Origin: Nocardioides seonyuensis
Lineage (GTDB): Bacteria > Actinomycetota > Actinomycetes > Propionibacteriales > Nocardioidaceae
Reading direction: 5' to 3'
DNA length: 64,000 bases
Assembly (NCBI RefSeq): GCF_004683965.1
Contig: NZ_CP038436.1
Span: 2,976,001 to 3,040,000, forward strand
Shown here piece by piece: positions 22,803-32,374 of this stretch; within the stretch, counting starts at the first letter, position 1, and every line of letters begins with the position of its first letter. Under the pieces are notes generated by a model, which did no database searches, was not told the DNA's origin, and saw only the letters and a program-made list of their open reading frames with translations. The translations under genes were made by a program, and so were the position numbers.

Positions 22803-23449
22803 GCCACCGCACCCTCGTCCTGCTCCGACACGGCCAGACCGCCTGGAACGCCGAGCGACGCGGCCAGGGCCACCACGACGTCCACCTCGACGAGACCGGT
22901 GTCGCCCAGGCCGCCGCGGTGGCGTCGGTGCTGGCCCGGCTGCACCCGAGGCTGGTGTGGTCCTCTGACCTGAGCCGGGCGCGCGCCACCGCGTCCCGCG
23001 TCGCCGAGGCCTCCGGTGTCAGCCTCCGCACTGACCCGCGCCTGCGCGAGTTCGACCTCGGCGAGCGCACCGGCCTGACGATGCCGGAGTTCGCGCAGGC
23101 CTTCCCCGAGGGCTACCTCGCCTTCCTCCAGGGGCGGTACGACGCCGTCCCCGGCGCCGAGTCGACCGAGCAGGTGTCGGCGCGGTTCACCGCGGCTCTG
23201 CGCGAGGCCCAGGCCACGCTCGAGCCGGGCGAGTGCGGGGTCGTGGTCGGCCACGGCGCGGCGCTCAAGGTCGCGGTGGCGGCCCTGCTGGGGTGGCCGA
23301 GCGACGCCGTCGCGACGTTCGCCGGCATGGACAACTGTGGCTGGACCGTCCTCGACGACGGGGGTCCTGACGGTGCCGCCCGACTGGTCGCCTGGAACCG
23401 CACCATCACGACCGCACCCGATTTCGCATCCGCCGCGACGGTTGGCTAA
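22799..23449 (+). CDS. Histidine phosphatase family protein
   Basis: The 216-residue phosphoglycerate-mutase-fold enzyme has the RHGQTAWN motif (residues 10-17, catalytic His11), the acidic EFDLGERTG segment and a second His in VVVGHGAALKV. In actinobacteria the gene after rsfS is often annotated as a phosphoglycerate phosphatase (GpgP-like), but substrate cannot be read here. GTG 22799 overlaps the rsfS stop. The stop codon overlaps a TAAGAT box that may drive the downstream tRNA gene. Confidence 0.88.
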   Translation: MSHRTLVLLRHGQTAWNAERRGQGHHDVHLDETGVAQAAAVASVLARLHPRLVWSSDLSRARATASRVAEASGVSLRTDPRLREFDLGERTGLTMPEFAQAFPEGYLAFLQGRYDAVPGAESTEQVSARFTAALREAQATLEPGECGVVVGHGAALKVAVAALLGWPSDAVATFAGMDNCGWTVLDDGGPDGAARLVAWNRTITTAPDFASAATVG

Positions 23450-23452
23450 GAT
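23447..23452 (+). promoter_or_regulatory. Candidate -10 box for the tRNA-Ala gene
   Basis: TAAGAT lies 43 bases before the tRNA, with TTCGCA 18 bases further upstream as a weak -35. It overlaps the stop codon of the phosphatase gene. Assigned only by resemblance. Confidence 0.35.
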
Positions 23453-23495
23453 TCCGCGAGTTGCTCGACGCAGGGTTGGTCGGGCGGCACCCTTC

Positions 23496-23568
23496 GGGGG
23501 TGTGGCGCAGCTGGTAGCGCATCTGCATGGCATGCAGAGGGTCAGGGGTTCGAGTCCCCTCACCTCCA
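23496..23568 (+). tRNA. tRNA-Ala, anticodon GGC
   Basis: The 73 bases fold as a complete cloverleaf. The acceptor stem GGGGGTG pairs with CACCTCC and includes the G3:U70 wobble that marks alanine tRNAs. The D arm is GCGC-AGCTGGTA-GCGC, the anticodon stem TCTGC/GCAGA encloses ATGGCAT with anticodon GGC, and the T arm is AGGGG-TTCGAGT-CCCCT. Discriminator base A is at 23568. The terminal CCA is not encoded. Confidence 0.96.
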
Positions 23569-23574
23569 CCGAAC

Positions 23575-23604
23575 GAGAGGCCGGATCAGGAGATCCGGCC
23601 TCTC
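23575..23604. terminator. Bidirectional terminator shared by tRNA-Ala and the ankyrin gene
   Basis: A perfect 13-bp stem (GAGAGGCCGGATC / GATCCGGCCTCTC) with an AGGA loop starts seven bases after the tRNA. The minus-strand ankyrin gene ends inside it: its TGA occupies 23586-23588. Confidence 0.8.
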
Positions 23605-23855
23605 GGCGTTTCTGCCCCCAGCTGTCGCGGGGTGAGCCCCTCCAGGGGCGAGAGCAGGTCGGGGTCGGCCCCGTGTGCGAGGAGCACCGCGGCGACGTCG
23701 GCGCGGCCCAGCTCGAGGACGGCCACCAGCGCCGTCGACTGCAGCTCGGGGTGGATGAAGTCGACGTCGACCCCCTGCGCGAGGTGGTGTCGTACGAGCT
23801 CGAGGTCGCCCTCGCAGGCGGCCCTGAAGAAGTCCTTGTAGTCCCCGTGCGACAT
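23586..23855 (-). CDS. Short ankyrin-repeat protein
   Basis: The 89-residue protein begins MSHGDYKDFFRAACEGDLELVRHHL and contains about two ankyrin units: GDLELVRHHLAQGVDVDF and GRADVAAVLLAHGADPDL, each with the helix-turn-helix-loop pattern. It is a minimal protein-interaction module without a catalytic domain. It follows the SDR gene on the same strand after only three bases, so the two are probably one operon. The stop codon lies in the terminator hairpin. Confidence 0.75.
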   Translation of the reverse strand: MSHGDYKDFFRAACEGDLELVRHHLAQGVDVDFIHPELQSTALVAVLELGRADVAAVLLAHGADPDLLSPLEGLTPRQLGAETPRGRIS

Positions 23856-23858
23856 GGG

Positions 23859-24620
23859 TCAGGCGATCGTGAGCCCGCCGTCGACGGGGATCATCTGCCC
23901 GTTGACGTAGCCGGCCGCGTCGGAGGCCAGCCACACGGCCGTGGCGGCCAGCTCGCGCGGGTCACCCTGCCGGCCGGCGGGCACACGCACCATGACCAGG
24001 TCGAGGTAGCCGTCGGGGTAGGTCTCGGTCATCTCGGATTCGAAGAACCCCGGGGCGATCGCGTTGACCCGGATGCCCTTGCGGCCCATCCACTGCTGGG
24101 CCAGGTCACGGGTCAGCCCGCCGAGGCCGGCCTTGGAGGCGGAGTAGGCGGCCTGGGGGAGTCCGCCGGTGGTGATCCCGAGGATCGAGGAGATGTTGAT
24201 GATGCTCGAGCCGGGCTGCATGACGCGTCCGCACGCCTGCGCCATCCAGTAGCACCCGTTGAGGTTGACGTCGATGACCGAGCGGAACTGCTCCGGCGTC
24301 TCGCGCGTGGCAGGCACGGCCGTGCCGATGCCGGCGTTGTTGACCAGCACGTCGACGCGACCCAGCTCCTCCATGGCGCGGTCGACCAGGTGCTGGCACT
24401 GGTCCGGGTCGGCCACGTCGGTGGCGACGGTGACGACGCGACGGCCGGTGCCTCGCACCGACTCGGCCACGCTCTCGAGCTTCTCCACGCGTCGGGCGCC
24501 GAGGACGACGTCGGCACCCGCCTCGGCCAGGGCGTGCGCGAAGGCCACGCCCAGGCCGCTCGAGGCGCCGGTGACGATGGCGACCTTCCCGTCGAGTCGG
24601 AACATGTCGAGGACAGTCAT
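23859..24620 (-). CDS. Short-chain dehydrogenase/reductase (SDR)
   Basis: The 253-residue classical SDR has the Rossmann motif TGASSGLG (about 18-25), structural NNAG (about 95-98), catalytic Ser in NISSILG and Tyr/Lys in YSASK (about 159-163). The end VNGQMIPVDGGLTIA is typical of FabG-like oxidoreductases. ATG 24620 starts MTVLDMFRLDGK. The substrate is unknown; acetoacetyl-ACP-like or gluconate-like reductases are possible. It heads a two-gene unit with the ankyrin peptide. Confidence 0.9.
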   Translation of the reverse strand: MTVLDMFRLDGKVAIVTGASSGLGVAFAHALAEAGADVVLGARRVEKLESVAESVRGTGRRVVTVATDVADPDQCQHLVDRAMEELGRVDVLVNNAGIGTAVPATRETPEQFRSVIDVNLNGCYWMAQACGRVMQPGSSIINISSILGITTGGLPQAAYSASKAGLGGLTRDLAQQWMGRKGIRVNAIAPGFFESEMTETYPDGYLDLVMVRVPAGRQGDPRELAATAVWLASDAAGYVNGQMIPVDGGLTIA

Positions 24621-24741
24621 GCGCCTGACCCTAACGAGGCACCCGGAACGACCCCTGAGGCGACCCTGATGTCACCCCGGTCCGGGATGGAAACGCCCGG
24701 GGAGCGTGGTTGAGTTGGGTACATCGACCAAGGAGGTCTCC

Positions 24742-25134
24742 ATGAGCCAGCCCAATCCGTACTCGCCACACCAGGTGCCGTCCATCTCCCCGGAGCAGGA
24801 GCGCACCTGGGGGATGATCGCGCACGCCGGCGCCCTGGCCGCGATGGTCTTCTCGGCCGGCTTCCTCGGCTTCGTGGGCTCCCTCGCCGTCTACCTGATG
24901 TACAAGGACCGCGGACCCTTCGTCCGCGCCCACGCAGCCAACTCGCTGAACGTCCAGATCACGATGTTCATCTGGATCGTCGTCTCGATCCCGCTGATCC
25001 TGCTGCTGGGCCTGGGGCTGCTGACCCTCATCGCCGCGCCCTTCGTCGCCGGTGCCCTGCACATCGTCGGTGCGATCAAGGCCTCCAACGGCGAGTGGTG
25101 GAACCCGCCGCTGACACCGCGCTTCGTGCGCTGA
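24742..25134 (+). CDS. DUF4870 membrane protein
   Basis: The 130-residue protein has a Pro-rich N-terminus (SQPNPYSPHQVPSI), the typical ERTWGMIAHAGAL opening of DUF4870, and three hydrophobic segments (about 24-48, 66-88, 92-108). It keeps the conserved FVRAHAANSLNVQI motif and the YKDRGPF turn. The start ATG 24742 is chosen because AAGGAGG lies eight bases upstream; an in-frame upstream codon at 24706 would bypass it. Function in the family is not established. Confidence 0.85.
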   Translation: MSQPNPYSPHQVPSISPEQERTWGMIAHAGALAAMVFSAGFLGFVGSLAVYLMYKDRGPFVRAHAANSLNVQITMFIWIVVSIPLILLLGLGLLTLIAAPFVAGALHIVGAIKASNGEWWNPPLTPRFVR

Positions 25135-25213
25135 GCAGTCAGTCGGTGCCGAGCGGCGGCCTGTGTCGGGGGACCGGGCCGCCGCTCAACTCCTTCGGCG
25201 CTAGGATGTGCAC

Positions 25214-25252
25214 ATGCAGTCACAGTCCCTGCTTCTTGGCCAGCCGCGCTGA
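25214..25252 (+). CDS. leuS leader peptide (LeuL-like), 12 residues
   Basis: The frame reads MQSQSLLLGQPR. Residues 6-8 are Leu encoded CTG CTT CTT; CTT is rare in this GC-rich sequence, as expected for a sensing codon. No ribosome-binding site precedes it, but the TAGGAT-N6-ATG spacing suggests a leaderless transcript. Its stop (25250-25252) falls in the first arm of the attenuator helix. Product itself probably has no function beyond translation status. Confidence 0.7.
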   Translation: MQSQSLLLGQPR

Positions 25253-25285
25253 CTCACACTCCATCGCTGGAGAGTCACGCGGCCA

Positions 25286-25309
25286 CCCCTCCATGACGAG
25301 GGGTTTTTT
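25286..25309 (+). terminator. Intrinsic terminator of the leuS attenuator
   Basis: Stem CCCCTC (25286-25291) / GAGGGG (25298-25303) with a six-base loop is followed by six T (25304-25309). It is the only hairpin with a clear T-run that I found in the window, which fits regulated termination 39 bases before the leuS start. Confidence 0.85.
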
Positions 25310-25347
25310 CATGTGCCAGGGCGGGAGCAGGACCGAGGAGGAGCCAG

Positions 25348-27825
<2,478 letters not shown>

Positions 27826-27835
27826 GCTCGACGTC

Positions 27836-27897
27836 ATCCGGGGACCTTCCCGCCTTGCACCCGATGTGTTGGGCACAGAGCGTGAAGGTCCCCGGAT
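27836..27897. repeat. 14-bp perfect inverted repeat with 34-base centre
   Basis: ATCCGGGGACCTTC (27836-27849) is the exact reverse complement of 27884-27897. It fills the gap between the convergent leuS and subtilase genes (10 and 38 bases from the stops). The centre has further partial pairing (TGC..CC with GG..GCA). It can act as a bidirectional terminator, but the arm length and structured centre also resemble a small mobile palindromic element. Confidence 0.7.
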
Positions 27898-27935
27898 ATC
27901 ACCCAAGTCCTGCAGGGTGAGGGCTCACGTCGCCG

Positions 27936-29519
27936 TCAGGGGCGGTCGAGCCCGAAGGTGTAGCTGCCCGAGCCCGAGTAGGACTGCGCGCGCCACGAGT
28001 AGTAGCCCGACGTGCCCGTGTAGGAGATCCGCTCGTTCGAGGTGGAGCTGATGCTCTGGGCGACGACGACCCAGCGCGAGCCGTTCCACTTCTCCAGGTA
28101 GAGGTCGAAGTCCGCGCTCGACGGGCCGGCCAGGCAGCCGACGTGCGTGCCGGAGCCGGAGTAGTAGTAGTCGTTGGCTCCCGGGTGGTAGGCGACCCCA
28201 CCGCTCGACAGCGAGCCGGACTCACGCTCGGGCATCGAGTCGCAGGTCGTGGGCTCCGGGTCCGGGCCGGGGCCCGGGTCGGTGCCGCCGGTGCCGGTGT
28301 AGAGCAGTCGGTTCGGTGAGCCGGTGCCCGCGTTCGTGACCTTGCCGGTGGTGGCGTTCCCGATCAGGGCGCTGGCGACCGTGGCGGCCGATGCTCCCGG
28401 GTTGGTCTGCAGGTAGAGCGCTGCCGCGCCGGCGACGTGAGGAGTCGCCATCGACGTGCCGCTGATCGTGTTGGTCGCGCTGTTGCTGGTGTGCCACGCG
28501 GAGGTGATGCTCGACCCGGGGGCGAACAGGTCGAGGCAGGAGCCGATGTTGCTGAAGCTCGACCGGGCATCGGTGCTGGTCGTCGAGCCGACGGTCAGAC
28601 CGGCGGCCACCCGGCTGGGCGAGCCGTTGCAGGCGTTGGCACCGGAGTCGTTGCCGGCCGCCAGTGCGTAGGTCACGCCGTCCGCGATGGAGTTGTTGAC
28701 CGCGGAGTCGAGGGCCGTGGAGATGCCCCCACCCAGGCTCATGTTGGCGACGGCGGGGGAGCCGGCGGCGTGGTTCTGGGTCACCCAGTCGACGCCGGCG
28801 ATGACTCCGGAGTTGGAGCCGCTGCCGTTGCAGTCCAGCACGCGCACGGCCACCAGTCGCACGTCCTGGGCGACGCCGTACGTCTCGCCGCCGACGGTCC
28901 CGGCGACGTGCGTCCCGTGGCCGTTGCAGTCGTCGCTGCCCCGCCCGTCGTTGATGGCGGTGTAGCCGGACACCGCACGTCCGCTGAACTCCGCGTGGGC
29001 GGTGCGGATGCCGGTGTCGATGATGTACGCCGTCACGCCGGCACCGGACTGGGTGAACGTGTAGGAGTTCGAGAGCGGCAGGGACCGCTGGTCGATGCGG
29101 TCGATGCCCCAGGTGGCCGGTGACTGGGTCTCGGCAGCCTGGACGGGCATGTCCGGCTCGATGTAGGCGACGTGCGGGTTGTTCCGGAGCCCGTTGAGCG
29201 CCTCGGCCGGGAGCTTCGCGGCGAAGCCGTCCAGGACCGTGGAGTAGGTGTGGGTCACCTGGGCTCCTGCGGAGCGCGTCTCGGCCTTCGCCGTGCGCAT
29301 CCCCTTCGTGCTCGCGTCCTTGTCGAAGACGACGATGTAGCGGTCGTCGGCGGAGGTGCCGAGGAGGGGCGCCTTGCCGTCTGCGGCCTGGGTCGCCGTC
29401 GTGGCGTCCTGTGGCTGTGGTTGGTCGGCCGCCGAGGAGGCGAGCGGGGTCAGCGCCAGTGCGCTGCCGGCGAGGAGAGCGGCGGTGCCGACTCCCCACC
29501 TGGTGTGGGCGTGGTTCAT
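27936..29519 (-). CDS. Secreted subtilisin-like serine protease (S8, proteinase K/aqualysin type) with C-terminal PPC-like domain
   Basis: The 527-residue preproprotein has a signal peptide (1-31), an I9 inhibitor propeptide (about 60-128, YIVVFDK to YIEPDMPVQ) and an S8 domain. The catalytic triad is Asp168 in IIDTGI, His201 in GHGTHVAGT and Ser356 in SGTSMATPH; the oxyanion Asn290 lies in ALAAGNDS. A Gly/Pro/Asp linker (411-424) leads to a C-terminal domain resembling bacterial pre-peptidase C-terminal domains ([32 protein letters not shown]). ATG 29519 is preferred over a longer frame because GGAAGG lies just upstream. It extracellularly degrades protein. An XRE-type gene lies directly upstream on the same strand. 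Confidence 0.93.
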   Translation of the reverse strand: MNHAHTRWGVGTAALLAGSALALTPLASSAADQPQPQDATTATQAADGKAPLLGTSADDRYIVVFDKDASTKGMRTAKAETRSAGAQVTHTYSTVLDGFAAKLPAEALNGLRNNPHVAYIEPDMPVQAAETQSPATWGIDRIDQRSLPLSNSYTFTQSGAGVTAYIIDTGIRTAHAEFSGRAVSGYTAINDGRGSDDCNGHGTHVAGTVGGETYGVAQDVRLVAVRVLDCNGSGSNSGVIAGVDWVTQNHAAGSPAVANMSLGGGISTALDSAVNNSIADGVTYALAAGNDSGANACNGSPSRVAAGLTVGSTTSTDARSSFSNIGSCLDLFAPGSSITSAWHTSNSATNTISGTSMATPHVAGAAALYLQTNPGASAATVASALIGNATTGKVTNAGTGSPNRLLYTGTGGTDPGPGPDPEPTTCDSMPERESGSLSSGGVAYHPGANDYYYSGSGTHVGCLAGPSSADFDLYLEKWNGSRWVVVAQSISSTSNERISYTGTSGYYSWRAQSYSGSGSYTFGLDRP

Positions 29520-29596
29520 CTTGGATCCTTCCCGAGACAGATGGACGCGCTGACCATGCGCACCCGGCACCGGTCTCGGCAAGGGGTTGGGCTGCC

Positions 29597-29607
29597 TTAA
29601 CAGTTAA
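29597..29607. promoter_or_regulatory. AT-rich palindrome TTAAC-A-GTTAA upstream of the protease
   Basis: An 11-base perfect odd palindrome lies one base after the XRE gene stop and 78 bases before the protease start. Its AT-richness stands out in this GC-rich sequence. It could be an operator for the neighbouring regulator or contribute to the protease promoter; neither is shown. Confidence 0.35.
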
Positions 29608-29608
29608 C

Positions 29609-30502
29609 TCAGGCCGACTGACGGCCGTCCCCGAGCTCCGTCCAGGCCCACCGCATGCCCGCCACCCCGGGCGTGACGTCGGTGTGGGCGAGGTGGGCGC
29701 GGTGCGCCGGGTCGAGGGCGATCGCGCTGTCGCGGTCGTCGGTGAAGGCGACAGTCTCGACGGGCAGCGCCGCGGCGTCGAACTCGACCTGGAGGAGGTA
29801 CTCGCGCATGGGCATGCGCAGACGACGGCTGTAGGTCGTCTCGAGCGGTCCCGGGCTGGGTGACACGGCGACGTACTCGACGATCACGGTGTCCCCGCGC
29901 TTGAGCGGGGCATGGAAGAGCAGCTCGGCGGCGGTGGCCCCGTGGTCCTCGCTGCGCACCACCCGGCCGACCTCGCACCCCTGCAGCGCCCGGATCTCGA
30001 CGGGAGGGGCGGTGCGGTCGTCGTGGCAGTGCATGACCACCCGCCGATCGGGTCCGTCGGCCCGCGCCCTGAGCACCTGTCGCACGGTCAGGCTGACCTG
30101 TCGTCGGTCAGCGCCGATGCGGAGGATGTCGTGCAGCACCACGCGCTCGAGGTCGGCGTCCCAGCGGGTGTCGAGCCGCCCCAGGAGGTCGGCCTGAGGG
30201 GTCTCGGGCCACAGCACCTCCAGCCCCGGCACCGTGCTGCGCCGCGGCCGGTCCCGGGTGAGTGGCAGGGCGCGGCGGAGGTGGCCGGGGTCGAGCGCGA
30301 GCACGGCCTCGAGGTGGGGGAGGGCCGCGATCGAGGCCTTCCGCCCGGGGAGGCTCCGGCCCGACTGCCAGTAGCTGAGGGTCGCCACGCTGACCGTGAC
30401 GCCGCGCTGCTCGAGGCGCTCACGGATACGGTCCAGCGCCAGGCCACGCCGGTCGATCGCAAGGCGCAGCTCGTGGGCGAAGCTCCCGGAAGCATCGTGC
30501 AC
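29609..30502 (-). CDS. XRE-type helix-turn-helix regulator
   Basis: The 297-residue protein has an N-terminal Cro/C1-type HTH (residues about 8-70: ELRLAIDRRGLALDRIRERLEQRG, then SVATLSYWQSGRSLPGR). The region after about 100 is a larger beta-rich domain (LERVVLHDILRIGADRRQVSLTVRQVLRA, MHCHDD) that I do not recognise. It starts at GTG 30502. The target may be the downstream protease gene, 90 bases away on the same strand, or its own promoter. Confidence 0.7.
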   Translation of the reverse strand: MHDASGSFAHELRLAIDRRGLALDRIRERLEQRGVTVSVATLSYWQSGRSLPGRKASIAALPHLEAVLALDPGHLRRALPLTRDRPRRSTVPGLEVLWPETPQADLLGRLDTRWDADLERVVLHDILRIGADRRQVSLTVRQVLRARADGPDRRVVMHCHDDRTAPPVEIRALQGCEVGRVVRSEDHGATAAELLFHAPLKRGDTVIVEYVAVSPSPGPLETTYSRRLRMPMREYLLQVEFDAAALPVETVAFTDDRDSAIALDPAHRAHLAHTDVTPGVAGMRWAWTELGDGRQSA

Positions 30503-30552
30503 ACACTCATCAAACCCGCAGTCGGTGCGGGCGGCAACAGCCGATGACCCAC

Positions 30553-30558
30553 TAGCCT
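30553..30558 (+). promoter_or_regulatory. -10 box of degV (leaderless)
   Basis: TAGCCT ends six bases before GTG 30565; no Shine-Dalgarno is present. This fixes the degV start. Confidence 0.45.
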
Positions 30559-30564
30559 CACCCT

Positions 30565-31422
30565 GTGCCCGGCACCGTCATCGTCACCGACTCGACCTCC
30601 AGCCTGCCGCCCGACGTGGCGGCCTCGCGGGAGATCATCGTGGTGCCCCTGCAGGTGGTCATCGGCGCGCGGGTGCTCGACGAGGGGAGCGACGGCGCCA
30701 CCCCCGACATGGTCGCCCAGGCGCTGCGCGACTTCGTGCCGGTGAGCACCTCGCGCCCCGCTCCGGCGGTGTTCGCCGAGCTCTACCGCCGACTCCACAG
30801 CGAGGGAGCCGACGAGGTCGTCTCGGTCCACCTCTCGGGCGAGATGAGCGGCACGCTCGAGTCGGCGCAGCTCGCAGCCCAGGAGGCAGACCTGCCCGTG
30901 CACGTGGTCGACTCCACGCAGGTGGGCATCGCCACCGGCTACGCAGCGCTCACGGCGCGCGACGTGCTGGACTCGGGCGGCTCTGCGCAGGAGGCCGCGG
31001 AGGCTGCAGCGTCCCGCGGGCACGCGGCCACCTCGCTCTTCTACGTCGACACCCTGGAGTACCTCCGTCGCGGAGGACGTATCGGCGCTGCCGCGGCCAT
31101 CCTCGGCAGCGCCCTGTCGGTGAAGCCCCTCCTCGAGATCGTGGACGGCCGGGTGAGCCCTCGCGAGCGAGTGCGTACGGCGACCCGCGCGCTGGCCCGT
31201 CTCGAGGACCTGGCGGTCGAGGCGGCGGCCGACCAGGAGGTCGACGTGTGCGTCTCCCACCTCGCCAACGACGCGCGCGCCGCAGAGCTCGCGGACCGGC
31301 TCGGCGAGCGCCTCGCCGACCAGCTGGGGGAGCGCGAGGTGATGTGCGGCGAGCTCGGCGCCGTCCTGGGCGCCCACGTGGGCCCGGGCATGGTCGCGGT
31401 GTGCGTGGCACCCCGCCCCTGA
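30565..31422 (+). CDS. DegV family fatty-acid-binding protein
   Basis: The 285-residue protein has the DegV signatures: VIVTDSTSSLPP at the start, a mid-segment VSTSRPAP (fatty-acid pocket), SGEMSGTLESAQLAA, and a C-terminal GAVLGAHVGPGMVAV. In firmicutes, DegV/FakB proteins present fatty acids to FakA kinase; no FakA-like gene is in the window, so the partner is unknown. GTG 30565 is supported by a TAGCCT-N6 spacing. It precedes the competence-type genes comEA-comEC on the same strand. Confidence 0.9.
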   Translation: MPGTVIVTDSTSSLPPDVAASREIIVVPLQVVIGARVLDEGSDGATPDMVAQALRDFVPVSTSRPAPAVFAELYRRLHSEGADEVVSVHLSGEMSGTLESAQLAAQEADLPVHVVDSTQVGIATGYAALTARDVLDSGGSAQEAAEAAASRGHAATSLFYVDTLEYLRRGGRIGAAAAILGSALSVKPLLEIVDGRVSPRERVRTATRALARLEDLAVEAAADQEVDVCVSHLANDARAAELADRLGERLADQLGEREVMCGELGAVLGAHVGPGMVAVCVAPRP

Positions 31423-31471
31423 GTTCTCCACAGATGGGTCGGAGCCCCTGTCGCGGCGGATCTGCGGTTCC

Positions 31472-31477
31472 TAGCGT
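31472..31477 (+). promoter_or_regulatory. -10 box of comEA (leaderless)
   Basis: TAGCGT lies six bases before ATG 31484, without a ribosome-binding sequence; it probably drives the comEA-comEC-holA unit. Confidence 0.45.
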
Positions 31478-31483
31478 GGTGGC

Positions 31484-32368
31484 ATGCGCCGGTCACAGCC
31501 CAGTCCCGAGCACGCGGAGGCCGTGTCACGCCGGCTCGCCACGCTGAGTGCCGAGCTCGCAGCGGTGCGCGGGCAGCAGCCCACCCACACCCGCATCAGG
31601 CCGGAATCACCTGCGGAGCCTCCGGCGCCCCGCGTCCCGCCCGATCCTGTGGTGATCCCAGCGCCCGGCCGGCACGCCTCCCGTCGGGGGTCGGGGCCCG
31701 TGGCCGCCACCGAGCAGCGGTTCGTGCTGCCGGGCATCCGTGGGGTCGGGGCCACCCACGTCGCGGTCGTGGCCGTGGTCGCCGCACTGGCCGTCGGCCT
31801 CGCCTCCTGGTGGGTGCTTCGGGGTGCGGCTGAGCCGGTGGCCCTCCCGGCCGTCGCCACGGCCGCCCCGGCTCCGCAGGTCTCCGGGGGTGTGGCCGTG
31901 CCGGACGCCCCCGCGACCACGGGGCAGGCGGTCAAGGCCGGTGTGACGGTCGACGTGGCGGGACGGGTGCGCCGCCCGGGCATCGCGGTGCTGCCACCGG
32001 GGTCTCGGGTGGTCGACGCCCTGGAGGAGGCGGGAGGGGCCAGACGCGGCGTCGACCTGACCTCGCTCAACCTCGCGCGGGTGCTCGTCGACGGAGAGCA
32101 GATCCTGGTGGGCGTGGCTGCCCCGTCCGGCGTCGCCGGGAGCGTCGGGGTCCCGGGGGCGGCCGCGGCCAGCGGGCCCCTGGTCAACCTCAACGCCGCC
32201 GACCAGGCCACCCTCGAGGGGCTGCCGGGTGTCGGGCCGGTCACCGCGACGGCGATCCTGGACTGGCGCGCCGAGAACGGCGGCTTCACCTCGGTCGAGG
32301 AGCTCCTCGAGGTCGACGGCATCGGCGACGCCACCCTGGCCGACCTGGCACCGCTCGTCACGATCTGA
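31484..32368 (+). CDS. comEA: ComEA-type DNA-binding protein
   Basis: The 294-residue protein has a charged/Pro-rich cytoplasmic N-terminus (1-95), one transmembrane helix (about 92-114, HVAVVAVVAALAVGLASWW), an SLBB domain (about 150-205, TVDVAGRVRRPGIAVLPPGS) and a C-terminal helix-hairpin-helix DNA-binding module (about 231-294, VNLNAADQATLEGLPGVGP and LEVDGIGDATLADL). In competent bacteria ComEA binds incoming DNA outside the membrane. comEC follows after six bases. Natural competence in this organism is not shown by the sequence. Confidence 0.9.
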   Translation: MRRSQPSPEHAEAVSRRLATLSAELAAVRGQQPTHTRIRPESPAEPPAPRVPPDPVVIPAPGRHASRRGSGPVAATEQRFVLPGIRGVGATHVAVVAVVAALAVGLASWWVLRGAAEPVALPAVATAAPAPQVSGGVAVPDAPATTGQAVKAGVTVDVAGRVRRPGIAVLPPGSRVVDALEEAGGARRGVDLTSLNLARVLVDGEQILVGVAAPSGVAGSVGVPGAAAASGPLVNLNAADQATLEGLPGVGPVTATAILDWRAENGGFTSVEELLEVDGIGDATLADLAPLVTI

Positions 32369-32374
32369 GTCCGC

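Larger units (their letters stand above)
25202..25309 (+). promoter_or_regulatory. leuS transcription attenuator (leader peptide, pause hairpin, terminator)
   Basis: TAGGAT (25202-25207) stands six bases before a 12-codon leader frame with three consecutive leucine codons. Leader bases 25243-25255 pair with 25272-25283 (12 bp, one bulge at C25249), enclosing a small TCCA/TGGA stem. After that comes the terminator. TGGAG 25268-25272 can instead pair with CTCCA 25289-25293 inside the terminator arm, a short antiterminator. A ribosome stalled on the leucine codons would cover the first arm and favour read-through. The model is classical leucine attenuation; the weak point is the five-bp antiterminator. 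Confidence 0.75.
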
